Shown: piece by piece, positions 30,957-38,901 of the stretch
How positions within the stretch are numbered: the first letter of the stretch is position 1
Layout: each line of letters starts with the position of its first letter
NCBI RefSeq assembly: GCF_900111005.1
Contig: NZ_FOFV01000016.1
Span: 62,001-126,000, forward strand
DNA: 64,000 bases
Origin: Lentzea albida
Lineage (GTDB): Bacteria; Actinomycetota; Actinomycetes; Mycobacteriales; Pseudonocardiaceae
Direction of reading: 5' to 3'
The notes under the pieces: generated by a model
Database searches by the model: none
Seen by the model: the letters and a program-made list of their open reading frames with translations, nothing else
Told to the model about the DNA's origin: nothing
Made by a program: the position numbers and the translations under genes

Positions 30957-33884
30957 ATGCAACGGCGGTGGGAGTTCAGGGTTCTCGGATCGTTGCAGGT
31001 CATCGACGCGGGCCGGGCGGTGGAGCTGCGTTCGGCCAAGCAGCGGGTCCTGCTCGCCGCGCTGTTGATGAAGGCGAACGCTCCGGTGTCGTCCTACGAG
31101 CTGATGGAGCACCTCTGGGGCGAGGAACCGTCGGGGTCGGCGCGCGCGACCCTGCAGACGTACATCATGCGTTTGCGGCAGACGCTGGACGACCTGGCCG
31201 ACCGCAAGCTCGTCCGCACGTGGCCGACGGGCTACTCGATCCACCTGGAGGACGACCAGCTCGACCTGCTGACGTTCCAGCGGTTGCGCGCCGAGGCCCG
31301 TCGCGCGCCCGACCTGGAGACCGAGGCGCGCCTGCTGGGCGAGGCCGCGGCGTTGTGGCGCGGTCCCGCGCTGGACCAGGTCTCGTCGCTGCGGATGGAG
31401 CAGACCGACGTGCAGCGCCTGAACGAACAGCGCTGGGAGGTCCTGGAACGCCGCAACGACGCCGAGCTGCAGCTGGGCCGGTACGACCAGGTCGTCGACG
31501 AACTGCGGTCGCTGGTCGCGGAACACCCGCTGCGCGAACGCTTCTGGTACCAGCTGATGCTCGCGCTGCACCGCACGGGCCAGCAGGCGCAGGCCCTGGA
31601 CGTGTTCCGGCGCGCGAGCGACGTGCTCGCCGACGAGCTCGGCATCGATCCGAACGCCGAGCTGCGCGCGCTGCACATGGAGGTGCTGGCGGGATCCTCC
31701 GCACCGGTGCCCGCCGTCCAGTCGGGACCGTCGTGGCTGCCGCCCGCGGTCGGCGACTTCTCCGGCCGGGCCGACGAGGTCGCGCGCCTGACCGCGGGGC
31801 TGCGCGCCGGCGGCACGTGGACGATCACCGGTCCCGGTGGCGTCGGCAAGACCTCGCTGGCCGTGCACTGCGCCCACGCCGTCCGGGACGCGTTCCCGGA
31901 CGGTCAGCTGTACCTGAACCTGCGCGGTGGTGAGCAGAAACCCGTCGAACCCGCCGCTGCACTGGACCGGTTGTTGCGCGGCCTGGGCGTCTCGGGTGGT
32001 GCGATCCCGTCCACTGTGGAGGACCGGGTCGACCTGTACCGCGACCTGTTGTCGGACCGGCGGATCCTCGTCGTGCTGGACAACGCGGTGAACGAGGCGC
32101 AGGTGCGTCCGTTGCTGCCCGGGACCACCTCCGGCGCGGCGCTGGTGACGTCGCGGGCGGCTCTGGCCGGGCTCGAGGCCGCTCACGTCGTGCCGCTGGA
32201 CGTGCTGCCCCCGGTGGACGCGCTGGCGTTGCTGAAGGCCGCCGTCGGCGAGGCGCGGTGTGCCGCCGAACCCGCCGCGGCACAGGAGATCGTGACGTAC
32301 TGCGGCAAGCTGCCGCTGGCGTTGCGGGTGGCGGCGGCCCGCCTGGTCGCGCGCCCGCACTGGCAGCTCGCGAAGCTCGCCGGTCGGCTGTCCGACGAAC
32401 GCCGCCGGTTCGACGAGCTGTCGGTGGGCGACCTCGACGTCCGCGCCTCGCTGGCGTTGTCCTACGACGGGCTGGACGAGTCGCACCGGACCGCGTTCCG
32501 GCTGCTGTCGCTGGTGGACACGCCGGACTTCCCTGCCTGGGTGGCGTCCCCGCTGCTGGGCCTCGGACTCGACGACGCCGAGGACCACGTCGAGGCGCTG
32601 GTCGACGCCCGGCTGGTCGACTACGCGGGACGTGACGCGCTGGGACAGGTGCGGTACCGGCTGCACGACCTGTTGCGCGCCTTCGGCCGCGAGGCGGCCA
32701 CCGAGGACCCGGCCGTGGCGCTGCGCGGCCTGTTCGAGCAGTGGCTCGACCTCGCGACGCGTGCCGACGCCGAGCTGCCGCACCAGGGCGTCCGGCTGGA
32801 ACCCCTGGAGCTGGAACGGTTCGACCTCGGGGACGCGGCGGAGTGGTTCGACGCCGAGTGGCAGAACGTCCACGCCGTGATCACGCAGGCCGCCGCGCTG
32901 GGGCTGGGCGAGCTGGCCGCCGAACTGGCCGTGCGGTCGGCCGCGTTCTGCGACCTGCGCGCCCGGTTCGACGACTGGGAGCAGATCAACGCGCTGGGCC
33001 TGTCGTGCGCGCCGCCCGCCCGGCGCCCCATGCTGTTCCAGCAGCGCGGGATCCTGCGGGTCCGCCTGCACGACTACTGCGCCGCCTCCGCCGACTTCCA
33101 GGCCGCCCAAGAAGGGTTCGCGGCGGCCGGCGACGTGTGGGGCGAGGCCTACGCCTGGTACGGCATGGGGTGGATGCACGAGTGGAGCGGCCGGTCCGTC
33201 GAAGCCCGTGAGGCCCATCGCGAGGCCATGACCCGGTTCGTGGCGTCCGGGAACCCGCACGGCGAGATCGAGGTGCTGTGCTCCCTCGGCGCCATCGAGC
33301 GGCGGGCCGGCGGGCTGGTCGCCGGTCAGGAGTACCTGGAGCGCGCCCGCAGGGTCGCCGGAACGCTCGGGGACCTGCAGAGCGAGCTGATGGCGAACCT
33401 GGAACTGGGGCGGTTGCACCAGTTCACCGGGGAGCTGGCGGAGTCCGCCGCGTTCCTGCGGTCGTCGCTCGCGGCCGCGCAGAAGTTCGGCGACCCGGAC
33501 CTGGCGGCGAACATCCGGCTGTTCCTCGCGGACACGTTGCTGCGCTCCGGGCAGGAGTCGCTCGCCGAGGAGCAGCTGCGGCAGGCCTGGGAGTTCTTCG
33601 AGGAGCACGACGACCGGCAGGGCCGCATCTGGGTCTGGCGGCTCCGGTCCGGCATGGCCGCGTCCGCCGACGAGGCGTTGAGGCTCGCGGCGCTGGCGAT
33701 GGACCAGGCCAGGGAGATGGGGTCGCCGCCGGAGGTCGGGCGGTCGTTGCGGGTGCTGGGCAACGCCCTGGAACGGGTCGGGCGGGGCGAGGAGGCCCGG
33801 GAGCACTGGCGGCTGGCGGAGGAGACGCTGACGGCGGCGGGGTTCCAGGCCGAGGTGGACGAGCTGCGGATGGCCACGTCGTAG
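30957..33884 (+). CDS. AfsR-like SARP regulator (BTAD + NB-ARC + TPR)
   Basis: A 975-aa protein. The N-terminal OmpR-like winged helix begins WEFRVLGSLQVIDAGRAVEL, and the BTAD domain runs to ~245 (ALDVFRRASDVLADELGID). The STAND NTPase has TGPGGVGKTSLAVHCAH (~residue 292) and ILVVLDNAVNEAQVRPLLPG. TPR repeats fill ~600-950. AfsR-type proteins activate secondary-metabolite genes by recruiting RNA polymerase. No PKS or NRPS is present within the window; the adjacent P450 and ABC-F operon are possible targets. Confidence 0.95.
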   Translation: MQRRWEFRVLGSLQVIDAGRAVELRSAKQRVLLAALLMKANAPVSSYELMEHLWGEEPSGSARATLQTYIMRLRQTLDDLADRKLVRTWPTGYSIHLEDDQLDLLTFQRLRAEARRAPDLETEARLLGEAAALWRGPALDQVSSLRMEQTDVQRLNEQRWEVLERRNDAELQLGRYDQVVDELRSLVAEHPLRERFWYQLMLALHRTGQQAQALDVFRRASDVLADELGIDPNAELRALHMEVLAGSSAPVPAVQSGPSWLPPAVGDFSGRADEVARLTAGLRAGGTWTITGPGGVGKTSLAVHCAHAVRDAFPDGQLYLNLRGGEQKPVEPAAALDRLLRGLGVSGGAIPSTVEDRVDLYRDLLSDRRILVVLDNAVNEAQVRPLLPGTTSGAALVTSRAALAGLEAAHVVPLDVLPPVDALALLKAAVGEARCAAEPAAAQEIVTYCGKLPLALRVAAARLVARPHWQLAKLAGRLSDERRRFDELSVGDLDVRASLALSYDGLDESHRTAFRLLSLVDTPDFPAWVASPLLGLGLDDAEDHVEALVDARLVDYAGRDALGQVRYRLHDLLRAFGREAATEDPAVALRGLFEQWLDLATRADAELPHQGVRLEPLELERFDLGDAAEWFDAEWQNVHAVITQAAALGLGELAAELAVRSAAFCDLRARFDDWEQINALGLSCAPPARRPMLFQQRGILRVRLHDYCAASADFQAAQEGFAAAGDVWGEAYAWYGMGWMHEWSGRSVEAREAHREAMTRFVASGNPHGEIEVLCSLGAIERRAGGLVAGQEYLERARRVAGTLGDLQSELMANLELGRLHQFTGELAESAAFLRSSLAAAQKFGDPDLAANIRLFLADTLLRSGQESLAEEQLRQAWEFFEEHDDRQGRIWVWRLRSGMAASADEALRLAALAMDQAREMGSPPEVGRSLRVLGNALERVGRGEEAREHWRLAEETLTAAGFQAEVDELRMATS

Positions 33885-33895
33885 ACGCGCGTTGG

Positions 33896-33928
33896 TGCCA
33901 GGCGACGGGGCACTGGTGTCGCCTGGCA
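33896..33928. terminator. Bidirectional terminator between SARP and ferredoxin genes
   Basis: TGCCAGGCGAC (33896-33906) pairs perfectly with GTCGCCTGGCA (33918-33928) around an 11-nt loop, between the two convergent genes. Confidence 0.8.
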
Positions 33929-33942
33929 GCTCTTCAACGCGA

Positions 33943-34134
33943 CTAGCTGATCGTGATCGCGCCCGCCGGGCACAACCCGGCGGCCTCCTTCGCGGACGCC
34001 TCGTGGGCGGCGTCCGGGTGTTCCTCGAGGAGCACCACCGTGCCGTCCTCGTCGTTCTGGTCGAAGAGGTCCGGATCGGTCAGCACGCACATCCCCGAAC
34101 CGCAGCACTTCGCCTGGTCGACCGAGATCTTCAT
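33943..34134 (-). CDS. [3Fe-4S] ferredoxin, P450 partner
   Basis: A 63-aa ferredoxin with ligands in CCGSGMCVLTDPDLFDQ and LCPAGAITIS. Its ATG overlaps the P450 stop by 4 nt (ATGA), so it is translated from the ABC-F/P450/ferredoxin mRNA. It would shuttle electrons to the preceding P450. Confidence 0.94.
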   Translation of the reverse strand: MKISVDQAKCCGSGMCVLTDPDLFDQNDEDGTVVLLEEHPDAAHEASAKEAAGLCPAGAITIS

Positions 34135-35339
34135 GACGACCACGCTACTGGCAGCGCGTGGACCCCGTAGATGCCCATGTCGGTGCGCAGCGGCACGTCC
34201 TCGGGGGCCGTGTCGAGGCGGAGGTCCGGGAACGCCTGGAACAGCTTGGCGAACGCGATCCGCATCTCGATGCGCGCCAGCTGCTGGCCCAGGCACTGGT
34301 GGATGCCGTGGCCGAACGCGACGTGGCCGGTCGCCGGGCGGCGCAGGTCGAGCTCCTCGGGGTTGCCGGGGAACTTCTCCGGGTCGCGGTTGGCCGCGGG
34401 CACGTGCATGACCACCGTGTCACCGGCCTTGATGAGGTGGCCGTCGATCTCCACGTCCTCGGTCGCGGTGCGGACCGGTCCGAAGTGGATGATCGACAGG
34501 TACCGCATCAGCTCCTCGACGGCGTTGTCGACGACATCCGGCTCGTCGCGCAGGATCTTGAGCTGGTCCGGGTGCCGCAGGAGCGTGAACGTGCCGAGGC
34601 CCAGCATGTTCGCCGTGGTCTCGTGCCCCGCGAGCAGGAGGAGCATCGCCATGTTCGACGCCTCCTCGTCCGTCGGTTCCCCGGTGGCGAGCAGGTCGCT
34701 GATCATGTCGTCGCCCGGGTCCGCCTTCTTGCGGGCGATCAGCTCGCGCATGAACGCCTCGATGCGTTCCATGGCGGCCATGGCCTCTTCGAACGTCGAG
34801 TTGAGGCTCAGCAGCTTCGCCGTGTCCTCCTGGAACCTGTGCCGCTCGTCGTAGTCGACGCCGAGCAACGCGCAGATCACCAGTGACGGTACCGGGAGCG
34901 CGAACTCCTGCACCAGGTCGGCGCGACCGCCGAACGACCTGAGGTGTTCCAGTTGGTCGTCGACGATCGTGCCGATCCACTCGGACAGCTGGTTCATCCG
35001 CCGGACCGTGAACTGGCCCTGCAACATCCTGCGCAGCCGGGTGTGGTCCGGCGGGTCCTGGTTCAGGAACATGCCGGGCTTGATCCTGCGCCTCTCCTTC
35101 GGCACCTCTCCCTGGAACCGGACCTCCAGCAGGTGGTGTTCCGCGGGGTCGTTCGTGAACTTGGGACTTCCCAGCACCTCGCGCACCTGGTGGTGGCCGG
35201 TGACGAGCCAGCCGAGGTGCCCGTCGGCGAACTTCAGCCTGCTGATCGCGGCCTGGTCGCGGATCCGGGCGAGCTCGGGCGGCGGGTCGAACGGGGTCTG
35301 GCGCGTGGTGGGCAGCTTCTCGGAGATCACTTCGGTCAT
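34131..35339 (-). CDS. Cytochrome P450 coupled to an ABC-F gene
   Basis: A 402-aa P450 with I-helix LLLLAGHETTANMLGLG, K-helix EELMR and haem loop FGHGIHQCLGQQLARIE with the axial Cys near 349. It resembles CYP105/107-type enzymes. ATG 35339 follows GGGAGG at 8 nt; GTG 35348 lies just upstream in frame. The start overlaps the ABC-F stop by 4 nt and the stop overlaps the ferredoxin start by 4 nt. All three genes thus share the attenuator-like leader. A role in antibiotic modification is possible but unproven. Confidence 0.95.
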   Translation of the reverse strand: MTEVISEKLPTTRQTPFDPPPELARIRDQAAISRLKFADGHLGWLVTGHHQVREVLGSPKFTNDPAEHHLLEVRFQGEVPKERRRIKPGMFLNQDPPDHTRLRRMLQGQFTVRRMNQLSEWIGTIVDDQLEHLRSFGGRADLVQEFALPVPSLVICALLGVDYDERHRFQEDTAKLLSLNSTFEEAMAAMERIEAFMRELIARKKADPGDDMISDLLATGEPTDEEASNMAMLLLLAGHETTANMLGLGTFTLLRHPDQLKILRDEPDVVDNAVEELMRYLSIIHFGPVRTATEDVEIDGHLIKAGDTVVMHVPAANRDPEKFPGNPEELDLRRPATGHVAFGHGIHQCLGQQLARIEMRIAFAKLFQAFPDLRLDTAPEDVPLRTDMGIYGVHALPVAWSS

Positions 35340-36931
35340 CTCGCACACCTCCCAGTGCTCGGCAGAGGACCTTGTTCCGAAGCTACAGAACTTTCATTAC
35401 TTCGTGAAGGTGAATTGAGGGTCACGGTCCGCCACGACCGGAAATCTGTCCGCATCTGCCTGTCGTGGGTCGCGACGGCCACGGCCGCGCGCGTCCGGTG
35501 CAGGGCCTCGGTCAGCTCGTCGACGAGGGCGATCGACAGGTGGTTGGTCGGTTCGTCGAGCAGCAGGACGTGCGGGGAGCCGCTCAGCAGCACCGCCAGT
35601 TCGAGTCGCCTGCGCTGGCCGGTGGACAGGCGCCCGACCGGCCGGTCCAGGTCCTGTCCCGTGAGCAGGCCGAGTTCCGCGACTCGCGGACACAGCCGCC
35701 TCGCCGTGGCGTCCTCGTCCTCGAACACCGACTCCTGGGCCAGCAGCGCGACGCGGCCGGCGTGGTGCACCGTGCCGTGCGCCGGGGTGATGCGGCCCGC
35801 CAGCACGTTCAGCAGCGTCGACTTGCCGGCCCCGTTCGGGCCGACGACCACGAGCTTCTCGCCCGCGCTCAACGAGATGGGCTCGGCGAGGCTCAGCCTT
35901 CCCGGCACCGCGAGCGGGGTGGCGTGCAGCAGGTCGCCGCTCGCCTCCAGTTCCGGCGGGGTGAAGCGCAACGGCGGCGGGGGAGCGTCGACGCGCTGGT
36001 CGTCGAGCTCGTCGAGCCTGCGGGCGACGGTGCGCATCTTGTTCGCCGCGCGGGTGCCGCGCTTGTGCTTGAACGCGCCCTTCGGCGGCCGCCAGCCGTC
36101 CTGGAGCCGGGACCGGGCCCGTTCGACCTTCTCGGCCAGTTCGCCGTGCTCGGCCTCCTCCTGGGCGAACCGCTGCTCCCATCGCTGCCGTTCGGCGCGC
36201 TTGGCCTCCTTGAACGCCCGGTAGCCACCGCCGTGCAGGTGCACCTCGCCGTCCGGGGACGGGTCGAGGTCGAGCAACTGCGTGCAGACGTCGTCGAGCA
36301 ACGTGCGGTCGTGGCTCACGAGGACGACGACGCCGTGGTGGTGCTTGAGGCGTTCGGTCAGGAACGCCAACGCGTCCGCGTCGAGGTGGTTGGTGGGTTC
36401 GTCCAGCAGCAGGACGTCGGCGCGTTCGGCGAGCAGGCAGGCCAGCCGGACGCGGTAGCGCTGGCCCACGCTGAGCTCGGACAGCCGCACCTGCCGGGGG
36501 TGGTCCGCGTCGAGGGCCTTGAGCGCGATGTCCGCGCGCCGTTCGGCGTCCCACGCCTCCATGTCCTCGGCGTGGGCCAGGGCCTTCTCGTAGCGCTCGC
36601 CGTCGAACGGCTCCGCCGCACCGTCCAGTTCGGACAGTGCTTCGCGGCTCTCGCGCAACGCCTCGGACAGCAGGTCCCCCACCGTTTCGCCCTCGTGGAA
36701 CGGCATTTCCTGTTGCACGAGGCTCAACGAACCGTGCCGCGTCACGGTTCCCTGGTCCGGGACCAGGTCGTCGGCGAGCAGGCGGAGGAGGGTGGTCTTG
36801 CCGCGGCCGTTCTCACCGATGACGCCGAGGCGCTGACCGGCGGAGACCTTCAGCGAGATGCCGTCGACGACGGGCCCGGCCTCATAGCCCTTGGTGAGGT
36901 CTTGGGTCGTCAAATGAACATGCGAACGCAC
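35336..36931 (-). CDS. ABC-F ATPase (antibiotic-resistance type ribosome protection)
   Basis: A 531-aa protein with two ABC cassettes and no membrane domain. Cassette 1 has GENGRGKTTLLRLLA and LSVGQRYRVRLACLL-LLLDEPTNHLD; cassette 2 has GPNGAGKSTLLNVLA and STGQRRRLELAVLL-LLLDEPTNHLS. The inter-cassette linker (~230-300) is charged and could reach the ribosomal E/P site. Members of this type dislodge macrolides, lincosamides, streptogramins or pleuromutilins. GTG 36931 is the start. The leader upstream contains a decapeptide ORF and alternative pairings, indicating drug-responsive control. Confidence 0.93.
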   Translation of the reverse strand: MRSHVHLTTQDLTKGYEAGPVVDGISLKVSAGQRLGVIGENGRGKTTLLRLLADDLVPDQGTVTRHGSLSLVQQEMPFHEGETVGDLLSEALRESREALSELDGAAEPFDGERYEKALAHAEDMEAWDAERRADIALKALDADHPRQVRLSELSVGQRYRVRLACLLAERADVLLLDEPTNHLDADALAFLTERLKHHHGVVVLVSHDRTLLDDVCTQLLDLDPSPDGEVHLHGGGYRAFKEAKRAERQRWEQRFAQEEAEHGELAEKVERARSRLQDGWRPPKGAFKHKRGTRAANKMRTVARRLDELDDQRVDAPPPPLRFTPPELEASGDLLHATPLAVPGRLSLAEPISLSAGEKLVVVGPNGAGKSTLLNVLAGRITPAHGTVHHAGRVALLAQESVFEDEDATARRLCPRVAELGLLTGQDLDRPVGRLSTGQRRRLELAVLLSGSPHVLLLDEPTNHLSIALVDELTEALHRTRAAVAVATHDRQMRTDFRSWRTVTLNSPSRSNESSVASEQGPLPSTGRCAR

Positions 36932-36942
36932 GGGGATCTTCT

Positions 36943-37018
36943 TTCGGGTACGCGAAATCAGGACGTGTTGCGCTGGGGCACACGTCCTTGATCAGAGGTA
37001 GAAGACCCCGTACCCGAA
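36943..37018 (-). promoter_or_regulatory. Attenuator-like leader of the ABC-F operon
   Basis: On the transcript (minus strand), CGUACCCGAA (36943-36952) is perfectly complementary to UUCGGGUACG (37009-37018) inside the leader ORF, 10 bp. Between them a 9-bp hairpin, AGGACGTGT/ACACGTCCT (36960-36968 and 36980-36988), follows the leader stop. GAAGA just upstream of the ABC-F start can alternatively pair with UCUUC of the leader ORF. The pairings compete, so a stalled ribosome on the leader could free the downstream start or antagonise termination. Confidence 0.7.
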
Positions 37019-37024
37019 TCCCAT
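36992..37024 (-). CDS. Leader peptide MGFGYGVFYL
   Basis: A 10-codon ORF with ATG at 37024 and TGA at 36992-36994, 60 bp upstream of the ABC-F start. Short, aromatic-rich leader peptides in front of ABC-F and erm genes are known to sense ribosome-targeting antibiotics by stalling. Every codon of this one lies inside or beside the competing RNA helices, which fits that role. Confidence 0.75.
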   Translation of the reverse strand: MGFGYGVFYL

Positions 37025-37038
37025 GAAACCCACGGTAC

Positions 37039-37575
37039 CTACGGTCGCAACGCCTTTTCGACGGCGTCCTTCAGGTCCCGCACGCTCTCCGGGGTGCCCG
37101 GCTCCGGCCCGACCGTGCTGCCGGCGCCGACGAGCCGGTAGAAGAGCAGGCCCTCCAGGAACGCCGTGAAGTGCGCGCCCGCGCGTTCGGGATCGGTGTG
37201 GCCCAGCATCTTCGCGAGCGCGGTGGCCTGCTCGCGCGGCGAGTGGGCCATGATCGACTTCAGCTCCGGGTGGTGGGTGGCCTCCAGCATCGCCGCGTAC
37301 CGGGCGAGCGTCCTGTTCCGCTCGACGAGCCAGCTGTCGAGGGTCCTCGCGATGCTGCCGGCGACGTCGTCCGGATCGGGCACCACGTCGAGCCGTTCCA
37401 GGTCGGCGAGCCGTTCGACGAACCCCTCGACCAACGCCTTGCGCGTGCGGAAGTACGCGCTGGTCGAGCCTTCCGGCAACCCCGCGCGGCGGTCGACCGC
37501 GCGGTGGGTGAGCCCGCGCATGCCCTGTTCGGCCACGAGCTGGATCGCGGCGTCGGTGATGACGTCTCTGCGCAC
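37039..37575 (-). CDS. TetR-family transcriptional regulator
   Basis: A 178-aa protein. The HTH is at residues ~5-50 (VITDAAIQLVAEQGMRGLTH, VDRRAGLPEGSTSAYFRTRK), followed by a helical ligand domain. GTG 37575 is chosen; the longer frame runs through the operators and into the divergent gene. Three CTACAnnTGTAG-type palindromes lie directly upstream. It most likely represses itself and the FAD monooxygenase gene. Confidence 0.9.
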   Translation of the reverse strand: MRRDVITDAAIQLVAEQGMRGLTHRAVDRRAGLPEGSTSAYFRTRKALVEGFVERLADLERLDVVPDPDDVAGSIARTLDSWLVERNRTLARYAAMLEATHHPELKSIMAHSPREQATALAKMLGHTDPERAGAHFTAFLEGLLFYRLVGAGSTVGPEPGTPESVRDLKDAVEKALRP

Positions 37576-37594
37576 CTGTGGTCCCAATCTCTCT

Positions 37595-37639
37595 CTACAG
37601 CTGTAGTCTACGGGTGTAGATTCCTCTACAGGTGTAGAG
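37595..37639. promoter_or_regulatory. Three tandem CTAC(A/G)nnTGTAG operators
   Basis: CTACAGCTGTAG (37595-37606) is a perfect palindrome, CTACGGGTGTAG (37608-37619) is a variant, and CTCTACAGGTGTAGAG (37624-37639) is a 7+2+7 perfect dyad. They fill the gap between TetR and the FAD monooxygenase and overlap the latter's RBS region. Likely sites for the adjacent TetR. Confidence 0.8.
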
Positions 37640-37648
37640 GAGGAAGCG

Positions 37649-38719
37649 ATGAAAGCGATCGTGGTGGGCGGCGGCATCGGCGGGCTGGCCGCGGCGGTGT
37701 CGTTGCGGCGGGTCGGCTGGGAGGTCCAGGTCCTCGAACGGGCGGCCGCGTTCGGTGAGATCGGCGCCGGTGTGGGCGTCATGCCGAACGCGATGCGCGC
37801 GCTGGAGTGGATGGGCCTCGACGACGAGATCCGCAGGCTGGGCACGCCCCGCGTGTCGGGCGGCGTGCGGGCCGACGACGGGCGCTGGCTCGTGCACCTG
37901 CCGGACGTGGGGCAGGAGAAGGTGATCGCGATGCACCGCGCCGACCTGCACGGTGTCCTGTTGCGCGCGTTGCCGCCCGAGGTGCTGTTCACCGGCGTCG
38001 AGGTGACCGGTGCCGACGACCTGGACGCCGACCTCGTCGTGGCGGCCGACGGCATCCACAGCCGCCTGCGCGCGGAACTGCTGCCGGACGCGCCGGGGCC
38101 GGTGTACGCGGGCGCCACGGCGTGGCGCGGGGTGGCACCGGGACCGTACGAGCTGCCGATCTCGCAGACGCTCGGACCTGGTGGTGAGGCGGGGATCCTG
38201 CCTCTCGGCGACGGCCGGGTCTGCTGGTACGTGGCGAAGGTGGCGCCCGCTCGGGCGGACCTGGACCCGGTCGCGTTGTTCGCGGACTGGCACGACCCGT
38301 TGCCGGAGCTGGTGCGGACGACCGCGGACGTCATCCGGCACGACATCTACGAACTGCCTTTGCTGCCAACGTTCGTGAAGGGCCGGGTGGCGTTGCTCGG
38401 CGACGCGGCGCACGCGATGACGCCGTATCTCGGGCAAGGGGCGTGCATGGCGTTGGAGGACGCGGTGACTTTGGCTCTGTGCAACGGTGATCTGGCGCGG
38501 TACGACGCGTTGCGGCGGCCGCGCACGCAGTCCGTGTGGAAGGGCTCGAAGAGGGCGGGCAGGCTCGGGATCGAGATGCGGTCCCCGATCGCCTTGGCGC
38601 TGCGGAACTTCGCCCTCCGGGCGGTGCCGCCTTCCTTGGCGATCCAGGGGATGACGCGCTTCTCGGCGTGGGAGGTGCCCCAAGTTCACTCGAACGGGTC
38701 GAATCCAGTGGTGAACTGA
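37649..38719 (+). CDS. FAD-dependent monooxygenase (aromatic hydroxylase type)
   Basis: A 356-aa flavoprotein of the PHBH fold. The N-terminal KAIVVGGGIGGLAAAVSLRR (GxGxxG) binds the ADP part, ADLVVAADGIHSRLR holds the DG motif and VALLGDAAHAMTPYLGQGA is the GD motif binding the ribityl chain. The length is a little short for the family (about 380-400 aa). Repression by the divergent TetR via three operators suggests xenobiotic or aromatic-induced expression. Substrate unknown. Confidence 0.93.
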   Translation: MKAIVVGGGIGGLAAAVSLRRVGWEVQVLERAAAFGEIGAGVGVMPNAMRALEWMGLDDEIRRLGTPRVSGGVRADDGRWLVHLPDVGQEKVIAMHRADLHGVLLRALPPEVLFTGVEVTGADDLDADLVVAADGIHSRLRAELLPDAPGPVYAGATAWRGVAPGPYELPISQTLGPGGEAGILPLGDGRVCWYVAKVAPARADLDPVALFADWHDPLPELVRTTADVIRHDIYELPLLPTFVKGRVALLGDAAHAMTPYLGQGACMALEDAVTLALCNGDLARYDALRRPRTQSVWKGSKRAGRLGIEMRSPIALALRNFALRAVPPSLAIQGMTRFSAWEVPQVHSNGSNPVVN

Positions 38720-38901
38720 ATCACTGGTCAATGTTTGATGTCAGCCTGATAACGGTCAAGAACCACCCTTTGTCGCGCCCTTTGTCACCCAGTTGTAGGA
38801 TCAAGTAACTGCTGAGCGTGTCGGACGCGGTCCAGTGATCCAGATGGCGTAGCGCGACAGGCGGTTCCTCCTACACGAAAGCGCAACTACGGTGCCTCGC
38901 C

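Noticed and set aside
30126..33806. 1226-aa minus-strand ORF opposite the SARP gene
   Set aside because: It is an antisense artefact of GC-rich codon use with no domain; the SARP domains are on the other strand.
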